A stretch of DNA of 64,000 nucleotides from positions 124,001 through 188,000 of the forward strand of contig NZ_JAILMR010000130.1 in the NCBI RefSeq assembly GCF_024692365.1, given 5' to 3'. The translations under genes and the position numbers were made by a program. The notes beneath the pieces are model-generated. The model worked only from the letters and a program-made list of their open reading frames with translations, searched no databases and had not been told where the DNA came from. This document shows, piece after piece, positions 46,201 to 54,227 of the stretch. The stretch is from Ruminococcus sp. GTDB taxonomy: Bacteria > Bacillota > Clostridia > Oscillospirales > Ruminococcaceae. Position 1 is the first letter of the stretch; the number at the start of each line of letters is the position of its first letter.

Positions 46201-47446
46201 AATTTTCACTATCTTGCACATTTTCTTTTTGGACTATTTCCAATTCGGGAACAATATATTTCGGAATGAAAAAATCACTCTCTTTGCAAAGGTCACCGTA
46301 GAGTTCATAAGTGACTGTAAGCCTTACTCCGTCCTCTGTGAAATCAGATTCAGCTGTCCTGTTTCGTATCTCGTAATTTGTCAGAAAGTTCTGTTCATAT
46401 CTGTATGCTGATTTTTCTGCACGAGAAAGTGCTTCGTCCTTGTCAAGTATCTGACTTCTGATGTCAAATTCACGCAGATTTATCTCTGTAAATCCCATCG
46501 GCAGCATAAAACCGCATATCTCAGGGAAATGTTTCTCCTCTTTTTCAGTCTCAAAGTAACCCTCCGGAATTTTAGCGCTAAGTGGTATCCGCGCACTGAA
46601 AATCTCAAGATAGGACAGCTTTTTCTTTTTACCTGTCAACACTTTTTCCTCGGTATCAAATGGCTGTTCAAACACCATCGTCCTGATGAAGGTACCGCGG
46701 ATCTTGCCGATACTTCTTACATATCGAGTTTTTGAGGTTACTACCTCGCCTTTTTCTGACCATTCGGATTCCTCTGAAACTATCTTTCCGCTTACAACGA
46801 TATCACCTTTTGTAACGCCACTGCCAAGGCATTTCATCAACTGACCATCGATAAGTTCTATCTCTTCTATAACTCCGTCCTCACAAGCCACCAGATGACA
46901 CGGCATACCAACAGTCACACCTCTGTCAGGTTCGATAGTCTCGATTATATCCACTGCTATTCCCGAACCTGTTCGACTGATACCCGCCCAAGCAACTTCA
47001 TCTATCTGTCTTTTTAGCGAACGTTCTTCGAGTACCAAGTCTATATCGGGGAGATATGCACCAGCTTTAACACCATCGCTATTCAGAACATCGATCACTT
47101 TTCCGTAGACAACATCGTTATCTGTATCAACTGTAATCGTCAGTATAACGTTGGAATAATAAGCCATCAGTAACACGGATAAAACCGCACCAATAATAAG
47201 TCCCGGACGTTTGAAAATACTTCGGTAAAATTTCAGCATACCATGATAAGCTATTCTTTTCGGTTCAAATCCCTCTTTTCTGCAAATCTTTTCAAACTGA
47301 AAACTGTGTTCAAATGATATCGTCAGCGTAAGACAATCATCAGTCTCGTGAAGCGTAGAGTAAATAAGTTTTTCTTTTGTAAAAGCGGAAAGAAGTCTTG
47401 AAAAGTTTTCACCATAAATATTGTATTCAATACTTCCCAATGTCAT
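46196..47446 (-). CDS. yqfD: Sporulation protein YqfD
   Basis: A 416-aa sporulation protein (SpoIV-type YqfD family) with one membrane segment near residues 75-95 (LIIGAVLSVLLMAYYSNVIL). The extracytoplasmic part contains VLNSDGVKAGAYLPDIDLVLEE, GTGIAVDIIET, PCHLVACEDGVI and LEIFSARIPLSA, all typical of the family. In Bacillus it is a sigma-E gene of unknown mechanism. ATG 47446 follows GGAGGG. It overlaps yqfC by 20 bases. Confidence 0.92.
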   Translation of the reverse strand: MTLGSIEYNIYGENFSRLLSAFTKEKLIYSTLHETDDCLTLTISFEHSFQFEKICRKEGFEPKRIAYHGMLKFYRSIFKRPGLIIGAVLSVLLMAYYSNVILTITVDTDNDVVYGKVIDVLNSDGVKAGAYLPDIDLVLEERSLKRQIDEVAWAGISRTGSGIAVDIIETIEPDRGVTVGMPCHLVACEDGVIEEIELIDGQLMKCLGSGVTKGDIVVSGKIVSEESEWSEKGEVVTSKTRYVRSIGKIRGTFIRTMVFEQPFDTEEKVLTGKKKKLSYLEIFSARIPLSAKIPEGYFETEKEEKHFPEICGFMLPMGFTEINLREFDIRSQILDKDEALSRAEKSAYRYEQNFLTNYEIRNRTAESDFTEDGVRLTVTYELYGDLCKESDFFIPKYIVPELEIVQKENVQDSENY

Positions 47447-47726
47447 TTCTATCCCTCCTGTTTCCACGTGAAACAAGCTTCACCTGTTCTATCGTTCCGC
47501 GTACTTCCACACTGTTTTCCGCATATGAACTAAGCATCAATCCGCTGCCCCAAAGTTCTATCTCAAAACTGCCTGTAAGCAGCCTTACGCATACCTCTGT
47601 ACATTCGTATATCTGCCGACAGTTTTCCACCAGCGCCGATGTGTTGTCGTTTATGCTTATGTAGGACTGTAAATACATTAGTTCCCGTGTTTTTCCGAAA
47701 AAGCTTATCCCAGGTATTTTTGCCAT
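47427..47726 (-). CDS. yqfC: Sporulation protein YqfC
   Basis: A 99-aa protein of the YqfC family (a YabP-like fold), with RELMYLQSYISINDNTSALVENCRQIYEC and LTGSFEIELWGSGLML. It is expressed under sigma-E in Bacillus. ATG 47726 is preceded by GGGAGGGAGGAA; the longer open frame upstream includes the promoter region and is rejected. It heads the yqfC-yqfD unit at the start of the phoH-ybeY-era cluster. Confidence 0.92.
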   Translation of the reverse strand: MAKIPGISFFGKTRELMYLQSYISINDNTSALVENCRQIYECTEVCVRLLTGSFEIELWGSGLMLSSYAENSVEVRGTIEQVKLVSRGNRRDRNDIGKY

Positions 47727-47751
47727 TGTAATTCCTCCCTCCCTCACAAAT

Positions 47752-47781
47752 ATTATATTACGCTTGTCTGTGGCATATACT
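47752..47781. promoter_or_regulatory. Divergent overlapping sigma-E-like promoters of yqfC and ylbJ
   Basis: Plus strand: ATATT (47755-47759), 14 bases, CATATACT (47774-47781), close to sigma-E consensus -35/-10 (ATATT / CATACAMT). Minus strand: GTATATG (47780-47774), the same 14 bases, AATATAAT (47759-47752), 6/8 to the -10. Each -10 region serves as the -35 region of the opposite promoter. Both target genes are sigma-E genes in Bacillus. Confidence 0.6.
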
Positions 47782-47800
47782 TGTCTTGGAGGTAATACCA

Positions 47801-48874
47801 ATGAAACAAAAAAACATACCAAAATCGAAAGACATTTTATTATGCATATCACTGACACTCATTTCTGTTGGAATGGCTGTATATCCTGCGGAAGTTTCAT
47901 CTACTGTAAAAGAATCTGTCATGCGTTGTCTGAATATTCTGATACCATCACTTTTCGCATTCATGGTATCCGCTTCGATGCTTGTAAACAGCGGTTGTAT
48001 ACGAAAGCTTACCAAACTATACCAACCGATACCAAAGTATATTTTTCGTATGCCTGAAAGCATTTTCACAGTATTTTTGATAAGTACATTCGCAGGATAT
48101 CCCGTTGGTATAAAAACACTTTCAGATATGCTGGACAGGGGAGATATCGATACCACCACCGCAGAAAAAGCTGCCTGTTTCTGCTACTGCGGAGGTCCTG
48201 CATTTTACAGCGGTGCGATAGGACTTACTGTATTCGGAAGTACAAAAGCTGGGTTGCTGATATTTTTATCTGTTATGTTGTCAAATCTTGTTATTACTTT
48301 TAAAACGTGCAGGTTTTCTGAACTCAAAGAATCAAAGCAAGTCAGAATACATAAGAAAGACAATATCCTTATCGATGGAATAACCTCAGCAGGGAAGTCA
48401 ATAAGTATTATCTGCATGACGGTTATATTCTTTTCTGCTGTAATGGCTGTGCTGAAAGCAAGCGGAGTATTTGGTTTTATACAGCGGCTTTTTGGACTTT
48501 CCGACAATGATGCCATACTGCTTTCATCTCTTTTTGAGATAACCTCACTATCCGAACTTAACGGTTCACCTTACCGACTTTTACCGCTAATATGCGCTTG
48601 TTGTTCCTTTGGTGGAATTTGTATAATCATGCAGCTTTTCGCACTCAAATCGGATAAAATGTCACTGTTCAGATTTTTAAAACTAAGACCTTTTGCCGCA
48701 TTGCTATCTGCCTTGTTCTGTAAAATATTACAGCCAAATCTGATAGACGAAGCTTTAACTGCTGTTTCATATAATCACAGTCTGGTCAAAGTAAACAATT
48801 TTAGTGCATCCATATGTCTAATATTAATGATTTTTCTACTGAATTACAAAAAAGGTCTGGTATTTTCAGATTGA
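47801..48874 (+). CDS. ylbJ: Sporulation integral membrane protein YlbJ
   Basis: A 357-aa polytopic membrane protein of the YlbJ family (nucleoside-recognition/Gate fold), with eight or so hydrophobic segments. It has the conserved LNILIPSLFAFMVSASML, FAGYPVGIKTLSDM and ACFCYCGGPAFYSGAIG. In Bacillus YlbJ is a sigma-E protein needed for spore cortex formation or dipicolinate transport. ATG 47801 follows TGGAGGT at 47787-47793; the TTG at 47786 overlaps that site. Confidence 0.9.
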   Translation: MKQKNIPKSKDILLCISLTLISVGMAVYPAEVSSTVKESVMRCLNILIPSLFAFMVSASMLVNSGCIRKLTKLYQPIPKYIFRMPESIFTVFLISTFAGYPVGIKTLSDMLDRGDIDTTTAEKAACFCYCGGPAFYSGAIGLTVFGSTKAGLLIFLSVMLSNLVITFKTCRFSELKESKQVRIHKKDNILIDGITSAGKSISIICMTVIFFSAVMAVLKASGVFGFIQRLFGLSDNDAILLSSLFEITSLSELNGSPYRLLPLICACCSFGGICIIMQLFALKSDKMSLFRFLKLRPFAALLSALFCKILQPNLIDEALTAVSYNHSLVKVNNFSASICLILMIFLLNYKKGLVFSD

Positions 48875-48877
48875 GTG

Positions 48878-48886
48878 TGCTATAAT
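48878..48886 (+). promoter_or_regulatory. Possible extended -10 promoter of the small Cys protein gene
   Basis: TGC-TATAAT (TATAAT 48881-48886) lies just after the ylbJ stop. No clear -35 is visible. Confidence 0.35.
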
Positions 48887-48946
48887 GTATATAAATCAGA
48901 ACTGAGTATATAATATATCTTTTTTGCAAAAGGAGTTGCATATATA

Positions 48947-49159
48947 ATGGCAAAGAAAAGTTTTTTCGGTAATAAAATAACACCGTCATGTTCATACTGT
49001 AAGTTCGGCAACAAATCCAAGGAAGGCAACAAGGTTCTGTGCGAAAAGCAGGGTCTTGTAGATGCCGATTTTGCCTGTAAGAAGTGGGATTACGACCCGA
49101 TAAAGCGTGTTCCGAAGAAGCAGCTGAATATTCCTAATCAGGAAGACGATATAATCTGA
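48947..49159 (+). CDS. Small four-cysteine protein, 70 aa
   Basis: A basic 70-aa protein with CSYC at Cys15/Cys18 and further cysteines at 32 and 44, a spacing that could bind zinc. It is not a family I can name. AAAAGGAG precedes the ATG. It is bounded by a possible promoter and a clear terminator, so it looks monocistronic. It follows the sporulation gene ylbJ, but nothing in it points to sporulation. Confidence 0.8.
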   Translation: MAKKSFFGNKITPSCSYCKFGNKSKEGNKVLCEKQGLVDADFACKKWDYDPIKRVPKKQLNIPNQEDDII

Positions 49160-49164
49160 TATCT

Positions 49165-49190
49165 AAGGCGGGAGAACATCCCGCCTTTTT
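49165..49190 (+). terminator. Terminator after the small Cys protein gene
   Basis: AAGGCGGGA (49165-49173) pairs perfectly with TCCCGCCTT (49179-49187) across a 5-base loop, followed by T. Confidence 0.88.
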
Positions 49191-49249
49191 GTATTATGTG
49201 CGTTTTTTTGCCAATACTTATACCGAAATAATAATTTCGGGGTGAAGAG

Positions 49250-49690
49250 ATGAAAACAATTTTGAAACTTCTCACAGTTGGGATATTCGGCGCACTCTGC
49301 TACGGCTGTATCGAGATAATAAGAAGGGGATATTCGCATATATCCATGGGGCTTCTTGGTGCCGTTTCTATGATAGTGATACATGAACTGAACGGAGAGC
49401 GCCGCGCAAGCCGTCTGAATTTTTTCGGCACGCTTTTCATATCTATGCTGTTTATCACCTCGGGTGAACTGCTTGCTGGTGAGATTCTAAACCGACGCCT
49501 TGGCATGAAGATATGGAATTATCACGGTATGCCTTTTAACTTTGATGGGCAGATATGTCTGCGTTATTCTATCGCTTGGTTCGTTCTCTCGTTTTTTGGA
49601 ATAGCATCAGATGAATTTATAAGGCGGTTCATATTTTATGAACACTCTCAGAAACGACATCATTCACATTCAATAACAACAATAAAATAA
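49250..49690 (+). CDS. CmpB-type membrane protein (PF06541-like), short
   Basis: A 146-aa membrane protein with four predicted segments and MKIWNYHGMPFNFDGQICLRYSIAWFVLSF, the signature of the putative ABC-transporter type IV (CmpB, PF06541) family. Despite the family name no transport role is established. GGGGTGAAGAG precedes the ATG. It lies 52 bases before spoIIID. A second member of the family follows spoIIID. Confidence 0.85.
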   Translation: MKTILKLLTVGIFGALCYGCIEIIRRGYSHISMGLLGAVSMIVIHELNGERRASRLNFFGTLFISMLFITSGELLAGEILNRRLGMKIWNYHGMPFNFDGQICLRYSIAWFVLSFFGIASDEFIRRFIFYEHSQKRHHSHSITTIK

Positions 49691-49742
49691 TGTTCTATCA
49701 CACCTCTCTGCGACATATTATTTAGCAAAAGGGGTGTGAACA

Positions 49743-49997
49743 ATGTTTAGAACCGATAAGGAAAGGGCTGTGCAGTTCGGTGAATTCATGGTCAGCCGAA
49801 AAGCAACTGTCAGAGCCACCGCGGCTGAATTCGGAGTATCAAAATCCACGGTACACAAAGATCTCACCGAAGAACTGCCGAAGCTGTCCGCCTCTCTTTA
49901 CAGCGAGGTGCGTAAAATACTTGAGGAAAATAAAGAGCAGCGTCATATCCGCGGCGGTCTTGCAACTAAACACAAATATGAGATCGCACAGAAATAA
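49743..49997 (+). CDS. spoIIID: Sporulation transcription factor SpoIIID
   Basis: An 84-aa DNA-binding protein that in Bacillus activates and represses sigma-E genes in the mother cell. The helix-turn-helix ATVRATAAEFGVSKSTVHKDL and the tail HIRGGLATKHKY are diagnostic. GGGGTG precedes the ATG. A CATATTAT (49714-49721) upstream might be a sigma-E -10, but the matching -35 is poor. The yqfC/yqfD/ylbJ genes it may control lie within 3 kb. Confidence 0.95.
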   Translation: MFRTDKERAVQFGEFMVSRKATVRATAAEFGVSKSTVHKDLTEELPKLSASLYSEVRKILEENKEQRHIRGGLATKHKYEIAQK

Positions 49998-50064
49998 ATT
50001 TCCGCTGATAGGAACATACATAAACTTATGCCGTTCGACCAAAATGGAGAGCGGCATATTGCTG

Positions 50065-50093
50065 TTGACAAATACGGTGCTATCCGCTATAAT
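50065..50093 (+). promoter_or_regulatory. Sigma-A promoter of the long CmpB-type gene
   Basis: TTGACA (50065-50070), 17-base spacer, TATAAT (50088-50093). Confidence 0.85.
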
Positions 50094-50132
50094 ATAATAA
50101 TTGAATTATGGTCATTTTTGTGAGGTGTACAT

Positions 50133-50912
50133 ATGACTATCCTTTACGGTTTTATGATACTTGCCCTGCTGTTCGCATCGGGCAGTATGTTCGGGTGGAT
50201 GCTCGAAGTCTTTTATCGAAGGTTCAAGCCGACAAACAAAGAACGAGTCTGGATAAATCCCGGTTTTCTCAACGGACCTTGCCTTCCGCTTTATGGATTC
50301 GGACTTACAGCGCTTTATCTTATGGCGATGCTTGAAAGGTTCATACCGATAGATGATGATGCATTAAGAAAAGGCGTACTTTTTGCAGTGATGGCTGCTG
50401 CAATGACTATCATCGAACTTATCGCAGGAGAGCTTTTCATTATAAGGCGGCATCTGAAACTCTGGGATTATTCGGAGCTGAGATTCAATTATAAAGGAAT
50501 AATCTGCCCGAGATTTTCGTTCTACTGGGCACTGCTGGGAGCAGGTTATTATTTTTTCATACACCCCAGAATTATATCTGGACTTGAATGGTTCTCGCAC
50601 AATCTGCTGTTCTCATTCGTGATAGGTTTCTTCTACGGTATACTTACTATCGATCTTGTAAGATCATTCAGCCTTACAGCAAAAATCAAAGCATTTGCTT
50701 ACGAGAACCGCATGGTTATACGCTATGATGAATTAAAAAAACATATCCGTGCCGAAGCTGAAAAGCAACGTGAAAAATACCGTTTTCTCAACGCTATGCA
50801 CACAGAACGTGACCTTATCGATATACTTCGCGACTATATGGAAAAGCAGCTCGAACAAGCTAAGAGCGGCAGACTAAACGATATGATATCTTTTATTAAA
50901 AAAGATCACTGA
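50133..50912 (+). CDS. CmpB-type membrane protein (PF06541-like), long
   Basis: A 259-aa protein with six or so membrane segments and the family motifs FGWMLEVFYRRF, NPGFLNGPCLPLYGFG and KLWDYSELRFNYKGIICPRFS. A charged C-terminal coiled region follows (about 205-259). The family has no proven function. AGGTG stands 8 bases before the ATG. It is monocistronic with its own promoter and terminator. Confidence 0.87.
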   Translation: MTILYGFMILALLFASGSMFGWMLEVFYRRFKPTNKERVWINPGFLNGPCLPLYGFGLTALYLMAMLERFIPIDDDALRKGVLFAVMAAAMTIIELIAGELFIIRRHLKLWDYSELRFNYKGIICPRFSFYWALLGAGYYFFIHPRIISGLEWFSHNLLFSFVIGFFYGILTIDLVRSFSLTAKIKAFAYENRMVIRYDELKKHIRAEAEKQREKYRFLNAMHTERDLIDILRDYMEKQLEQAKSGRLNDMISFIKKDH

Positions 50913-50927
50913 ATTTCATATATCAAC

Positions 50928-50977
50928 AAAACTTCCAAACATCAACACGCATTTCGCAGATGTTTGGAAGTTTTTTT
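50928..50977 (+). terminator. Terminator after the long CmpB-type gene
   Basis: A 15-bp stem (AAACTTCCAAACATC, 50929-50943, with 50959-50973) with a 15-base loop, then T. Confidence 0.85.
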
Positions 50978-50986
50978 CAAAAACTA

Positions 50987-51015
50987 TTGATTTTTTATAA
51001 AAAATATTGTATAAT
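50987..51015 (+). promoter_or_regulatory. Promoter of the GGDEF gene
   Basis: TTGATT (50987-50992), 17-base spacer, TATAAT (51010-51015). Confidence 0.7.
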
Positions 51016-51059
51016 ATAAAAGATAATACTATTATATGTTAAAAGGGAGGTCGTTTTTT

Positions 51060-52964
51060 ATGAACAGACCCACTGAGATCGCTCTTATTGCTGCGGGAAT
51101 TGATGAAGAATATCAGCGCGGTGTGATCGATGGAGTTATCGATTATGCTAAAAAGAAAGATATCAACATCTCATGTTTTTCCTGTTTCTGCGGAGTCGTT
51201 TCCGACCGCGGTTTCGATATAGGCGAAAACAATATCTACAACCTGATAAACTATAAAATGTTCGATGGCGTTATCCTTATGATAAATACTATCCCTGATG
51301 TTGAGGTCAAGCAGAAGCTCGTTTCGGTGATAAAGTCTTCAATGCTGCCTGTTGTGGTATTTGACTGTGATGAATATCCGCAGTTCATGAATGTTACCAT
51401 CAACAACAAAAAAGCAATGTCGGAGCTTGTCAGCCATATCATTGAAGTTCACGGTGCGAATGATATCGCTTACCTTTCGGGAGCTCAAAGCAATCCCGAA
51501 GCAGTGAAAAGGTATGAAGCTTTCTGCGAAGTAATGACCGCAGCAGGGAAGACAATCGACCCTGACAGAATAATGTTCGGTGAGTTCCGTCCAAGCGATG
51601 GTAAGGTCATGGCTGAAAAACTTTTAAAGAGTGGCAGAAAACTTCCTGATGCTTTGATTTGCGCAAACGATGCTACTGCACTTTCAGCTATAAAGGAATT
51701 TGAGGACAGAGGATTTACAGTCCCGAAAGACATCATAGTAACGGGATTTGATAATATCTACAACGCCCGCCATCACTATCCTGCATTGACGACCGTTGAA
51801 AGACCTCTTGCTGAGGCAGGATATTCAGCCTGCGAGATTCTTTTGAATGCAATTGAAGGCAAGTCATGGGAAAGAGTAAGAAACCTCGATGCAAAGCTTG
51901 TTCTGTCAGAAAGCTGCGGCTGCGTATCTACCGAGCTTTCTGATATCAACGCCTACCGCAGATATACATATAATATTCTCGACTACAACAGATCGAAAGT
52001 TCGTCTGCTAAATAGTATAATATCAGAAACTGCTGAAACAGATACTCCCGAGGAGTGCATGAGAGTTATCGGAAATAAAGTTTCCGAACTTGACTGCGAC
52101 CGTTTCTGTGTATGTCTTTGTGATGACTGGATAAGCTCATATAATGTTAAGATCGAGGATTCGCTCATACACGGCTACACACCTAAAATGTCTGCGCCGC
52201 TGATATGGAACAAGGGCGAGATATCTGAGGTCAAGTGTTTCAGTAGTTCAAACATCGCTCCAAGAAATTTTGAGACAGGTGGAAACATCAGCTATTATCT
52301 GCCACTGCATTTCAGAGAAAGATGTTTAGGCTATGCGATAATAACAAACAGCGAATTCCCCACAAGAAGTCTGGTATGTCATTCACTGATAATGAGCATC
52401 AGCCAGAGTCTTGAAGATATACGCAAGCTGTTAAATCTCAACAGCGTTATTGAAGAACTTGATAAGCTTTATGTCATCGACCCGCTCTGCAATATCTACA
52501 ACAGAAACGGATTTGTTCGCGCTGCTGATTCGGTATTCAACGAATGCAGAATGCTCGGTCAGAAACTGCTCATAAGCTTTGTTGATATGGACGGGCTCAA
52601 ATATATCAACGATAACTTCGGTCACAGCGAGGGTGATTTCGCCCTGAAATCTCTTGCTACTATCATCAGCGAAAGCTGCGATGAAGGAATGATTTGTGCA
52701 AGATTCGGCGGCGACGAGTTTATTGTTATCGGTCTTAATGCCGAGGAAGAAGACATCGAAAAGGTTGAAAGCGCCATAAAGAGCCGTGTTGAACAAACCA
52801 ACAAAATTATCGAAAAGCCTTATAAAGTTGAATGCAGCATCGGCACTCTTGTTACCAGAGTTGCTGACGATATGACCCTTTTCAAGCTGATAACCAAGGC
52901 AGATGAAGTAATGTACCAAGAAAAAAAGCGCAAGAACTACTCGCGCTACCTCAGAAGATATTGA
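51060..52964 (+). CDS. Diguanylate cyclase with LacI/periplasmic-binding-like sensor domain
   Basis: A 634-aa soluble protein. Residues about 1-280 form a LacI-type periplasmic-binding fold (EIALIAAGIDEEYQRGVIDGVIDYA … DALICANDATALSAIKEFEDRGFTVPKDI … VTGFDN) without the usual N-terminal helix-turn-helix. The middle (about 290-460) is GAF-like in composition. The C-terminal GGDEF domain has the intact motif RFGGDEF (GGDEF at 550-554), so c-di-GMP synthesis is expected. I see no RxxD inhibitory site before it. No signal peptide or membrane segment is present, so sensing is cytoplasmic. ATG 51060 follows AAAGGGAGG. Confidence 0.88.
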   Translation: MNRPTEIALIAAGIDEEYQRGVIDGVIDYAKKKDINISCFSCFCGVVSDRGFDIGENNIYNLINYKMFDGVILMINTIPDVEVKQKLVSVIKSSMLPVVVFDCDEYPQFMNVTINNKKAMSELVSHIIEVHGANDIAYLSGAQSNPEAVKRYEAFCEVMTAAGKTIDPDRIMFGEFRPSDGKVMAEKLLKSGRKLPDALICANDATALSAIKEFEDRGFTVPKDIIVTGFDNIYNARHHYPALTTVERPLAEAGYSACEILLNAIEGKSWERVRNLDAKLVLSESCGCVSTELSDINAYRRYTYNILDYNRSKVRLLNSIISETAETDTPEECMRVIGNKVSELDCDRFCVCLCDDWISSYNVKIEDSLIHGYTPKMSAPLIWNKGEISEVKCFSSSNIAPRNFETGGNISYYLPLHFRERCLGYAIITNSEFPTRSLVCHSLIMSISQSLEDIRKLLNLNSVIEELDKLYVIDPLCNIYNRNGFVRAADSVFNECRMLGQKLLISFVDMDGLKYINDNFGHSEGDFALKSLATIISESCDEGMICARFGGDEFIVIGLNAEEEDIEKVESAIKSRVEQTNKIIEKPYKVECSIGTLVTRVADDMTLFKLITKADEVMYQEKKRKNYSRYLRRY

Positions 52965-52969
52965 TACAA

Positions 52970-53002
52970 AAATCCCGAAAAGCAGCCAGCTTTTCGGGAT
53001 TT
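52970..53002. terminator. Bidirectional terminator between the GGDEF gene and the thioesterase gene
   Basis: A perfect 14-bp stem (52970-52983 with 52989-53002) and 5-base loop lie between convergent genes, with A/T flanks. Confidence 0.85.
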
Positions 53003-53010
53003 ACTGCTCA

Positions 53011-53403
53011 TCAGGTTTTATGGAATCCTACAATCTTAACGACCGCCAGTGGCTTTCCAACGCTGTCGTTAACTCTTACTATGTAAGTGCACACCGATCT
53101 GCCATCTTTCACAAGTTCGGTCTCAGCGTATATCTTATCGGTAGAAGGTACTCCGATGAAGGATATGTCCGAGTTCAGCGAAACTGTACCCGATTCCTGC
53201 CAGTTAGATGCAACCGCAAATGCAAAATCTGCAATAGTAAAATAAACTCCGCCCATTACACCACCGACAGCATTTCTGTGACGTTCTGTCAGTATAAGGC
53301 TTATCTTTGCATATTTGTCGCCGACTTCCTCGATATAAGCGCCTGTATCATAGGCGTAAAGGTCGTGGCTGAAAAATTCTCTTATCTCTTCGATGGTTTT
53401 CAT
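53011..53403 (-). CDS. PaaI-family hotdog thioesterase
   Basis: A 130-aa single hotdog domain with RNAVGGVMGGVYFTIADFAFAVASN and SDISFIGVPSTDKI, the PaaI/acyl-CoA thioesterase pattern. The conserved HGG is MGG here, so the usual His is replaced. It probably cleaves a short acyl-CoA. ATG 53403 overlaps the nitroreductase stop, giving coupled translation. It ends a three-gene unit headed by a GH5 enzyme. Confidence 0.87.
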   Translation of the reverse strand: MKTIEEIREFFSHDLYAYDTGAYIEEVGDKYAKISLILTERHRNAVGGVMGGVYFTIADFAFAVASNWQESGTVSLNSDISFIGVPSTDKIYAETELVKDGRSVCTYIVRVNDSVGKPLAVVKIVGFHKT

Positions 53404-54227
53404 TCTTTGCTCCATTTTTCTATCAAAAAGCTTGCTATATATTCAAGTTTGCCTGCATCAAGATTCGGGTTCTCGGTGCTGAAACGTGTTTCAATTCCGT
53501 TAGCTTCGGCACAAAGCCCAAAATGGCACAGCGCAATTCCCATGTCTATCTTCTGCATATCCCAGCCTGTACTGTCGATATATCCTATATCATGTTTCAG
53601 GTAGAAATGTGCACCTTTTTCGTTGACTATCACACGCCATGGTTGTCTGTTGACTGCTGAGGGTGCAAGTCTAACAGCTTCAAGTATTTCGGATAGTTCG
53701 GGATACCTTGCTTCACTCAACGGCGTATCGATACTGCCGTCGAAGAACAGTTCCTCGAACTTTTTGCGGCTGTCCGCCCTGATACCTTTTCTCATCATTA
53801 TCTCTCTCAGGGAACGTTTTTCCGCAGGTTTGCCAATGGGGCTGACGCAGGGCATGACCTCGTTTGAATCGAGTTCCATAGCGTCCTCAAAAGCCTTTCT
53901 GTCCATAGTTCCGCCGATCCAGGTTGTACCAAGCCCAAGGGACTGTAAATAAAGAATCAGCTCTTCAAAGAAATATCCAAAAGCTTCTTCTGCGTGTTCA
54001 GCACGGTCTATTTTGCCTGCTATAAAAGTCTCCGAGCCCACTATAACAGGGCTTGAAAGTCCATGTATACCTTTGTCAAGTATGCGCACATCAACATCCT
54101 GACCATAGGGAGTTTTAATACTGCGAGCATAGGTAAGTATATTATCACGTACAAGGGGAGTTATCTCATCGCTGTCAAATGTCCTGACGCTTTTGCGTTC
54201 ACTTATAAGCCCGAAAACATTATTCAT
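53400..54227 (-). CDS. Nitroreductase-family FMN oxidoreductase
   Basis: A 275-aa nitroreductase-fold protein of the TM-nitroreductase-like kind, with [12 protein letters not shown] near the N-terminus, [14 protein letters not shown] and a C-terminal [16 protein letters not shown]. It should bind FMN and reduce an organic substrate with NAD(P)H. The order of segments differs from the compact nitroreductases, as seen in the larger subfamily. It overlaps the GH5 gene end (ATGA). Confidence 0.87.
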   Translation of the reverse strand: MNNVFGLISERKSVRTFDSDEITPLVRDNILTYARSIKTPYGQDVDVRILDKGIHGLSSPVIVGSETFIAGKIDRAEHAEEAFGYFFEELILYLQSLGLGTTWIGGTMDRKAFEDAMELDSNEVMPCVSPIGKPAEKRSLREIMMRKGIRADSRKKFEELFFDGSIDTPLSEARYPELSEILEAVRLAPSAVNRQPWRVIVNEKGAHFYLKHDIGYIDSTGWDMQKIDMGIALCHFGLCAEANGIETRFSTENPNLDAGKLEYIASFLIEKWSKE

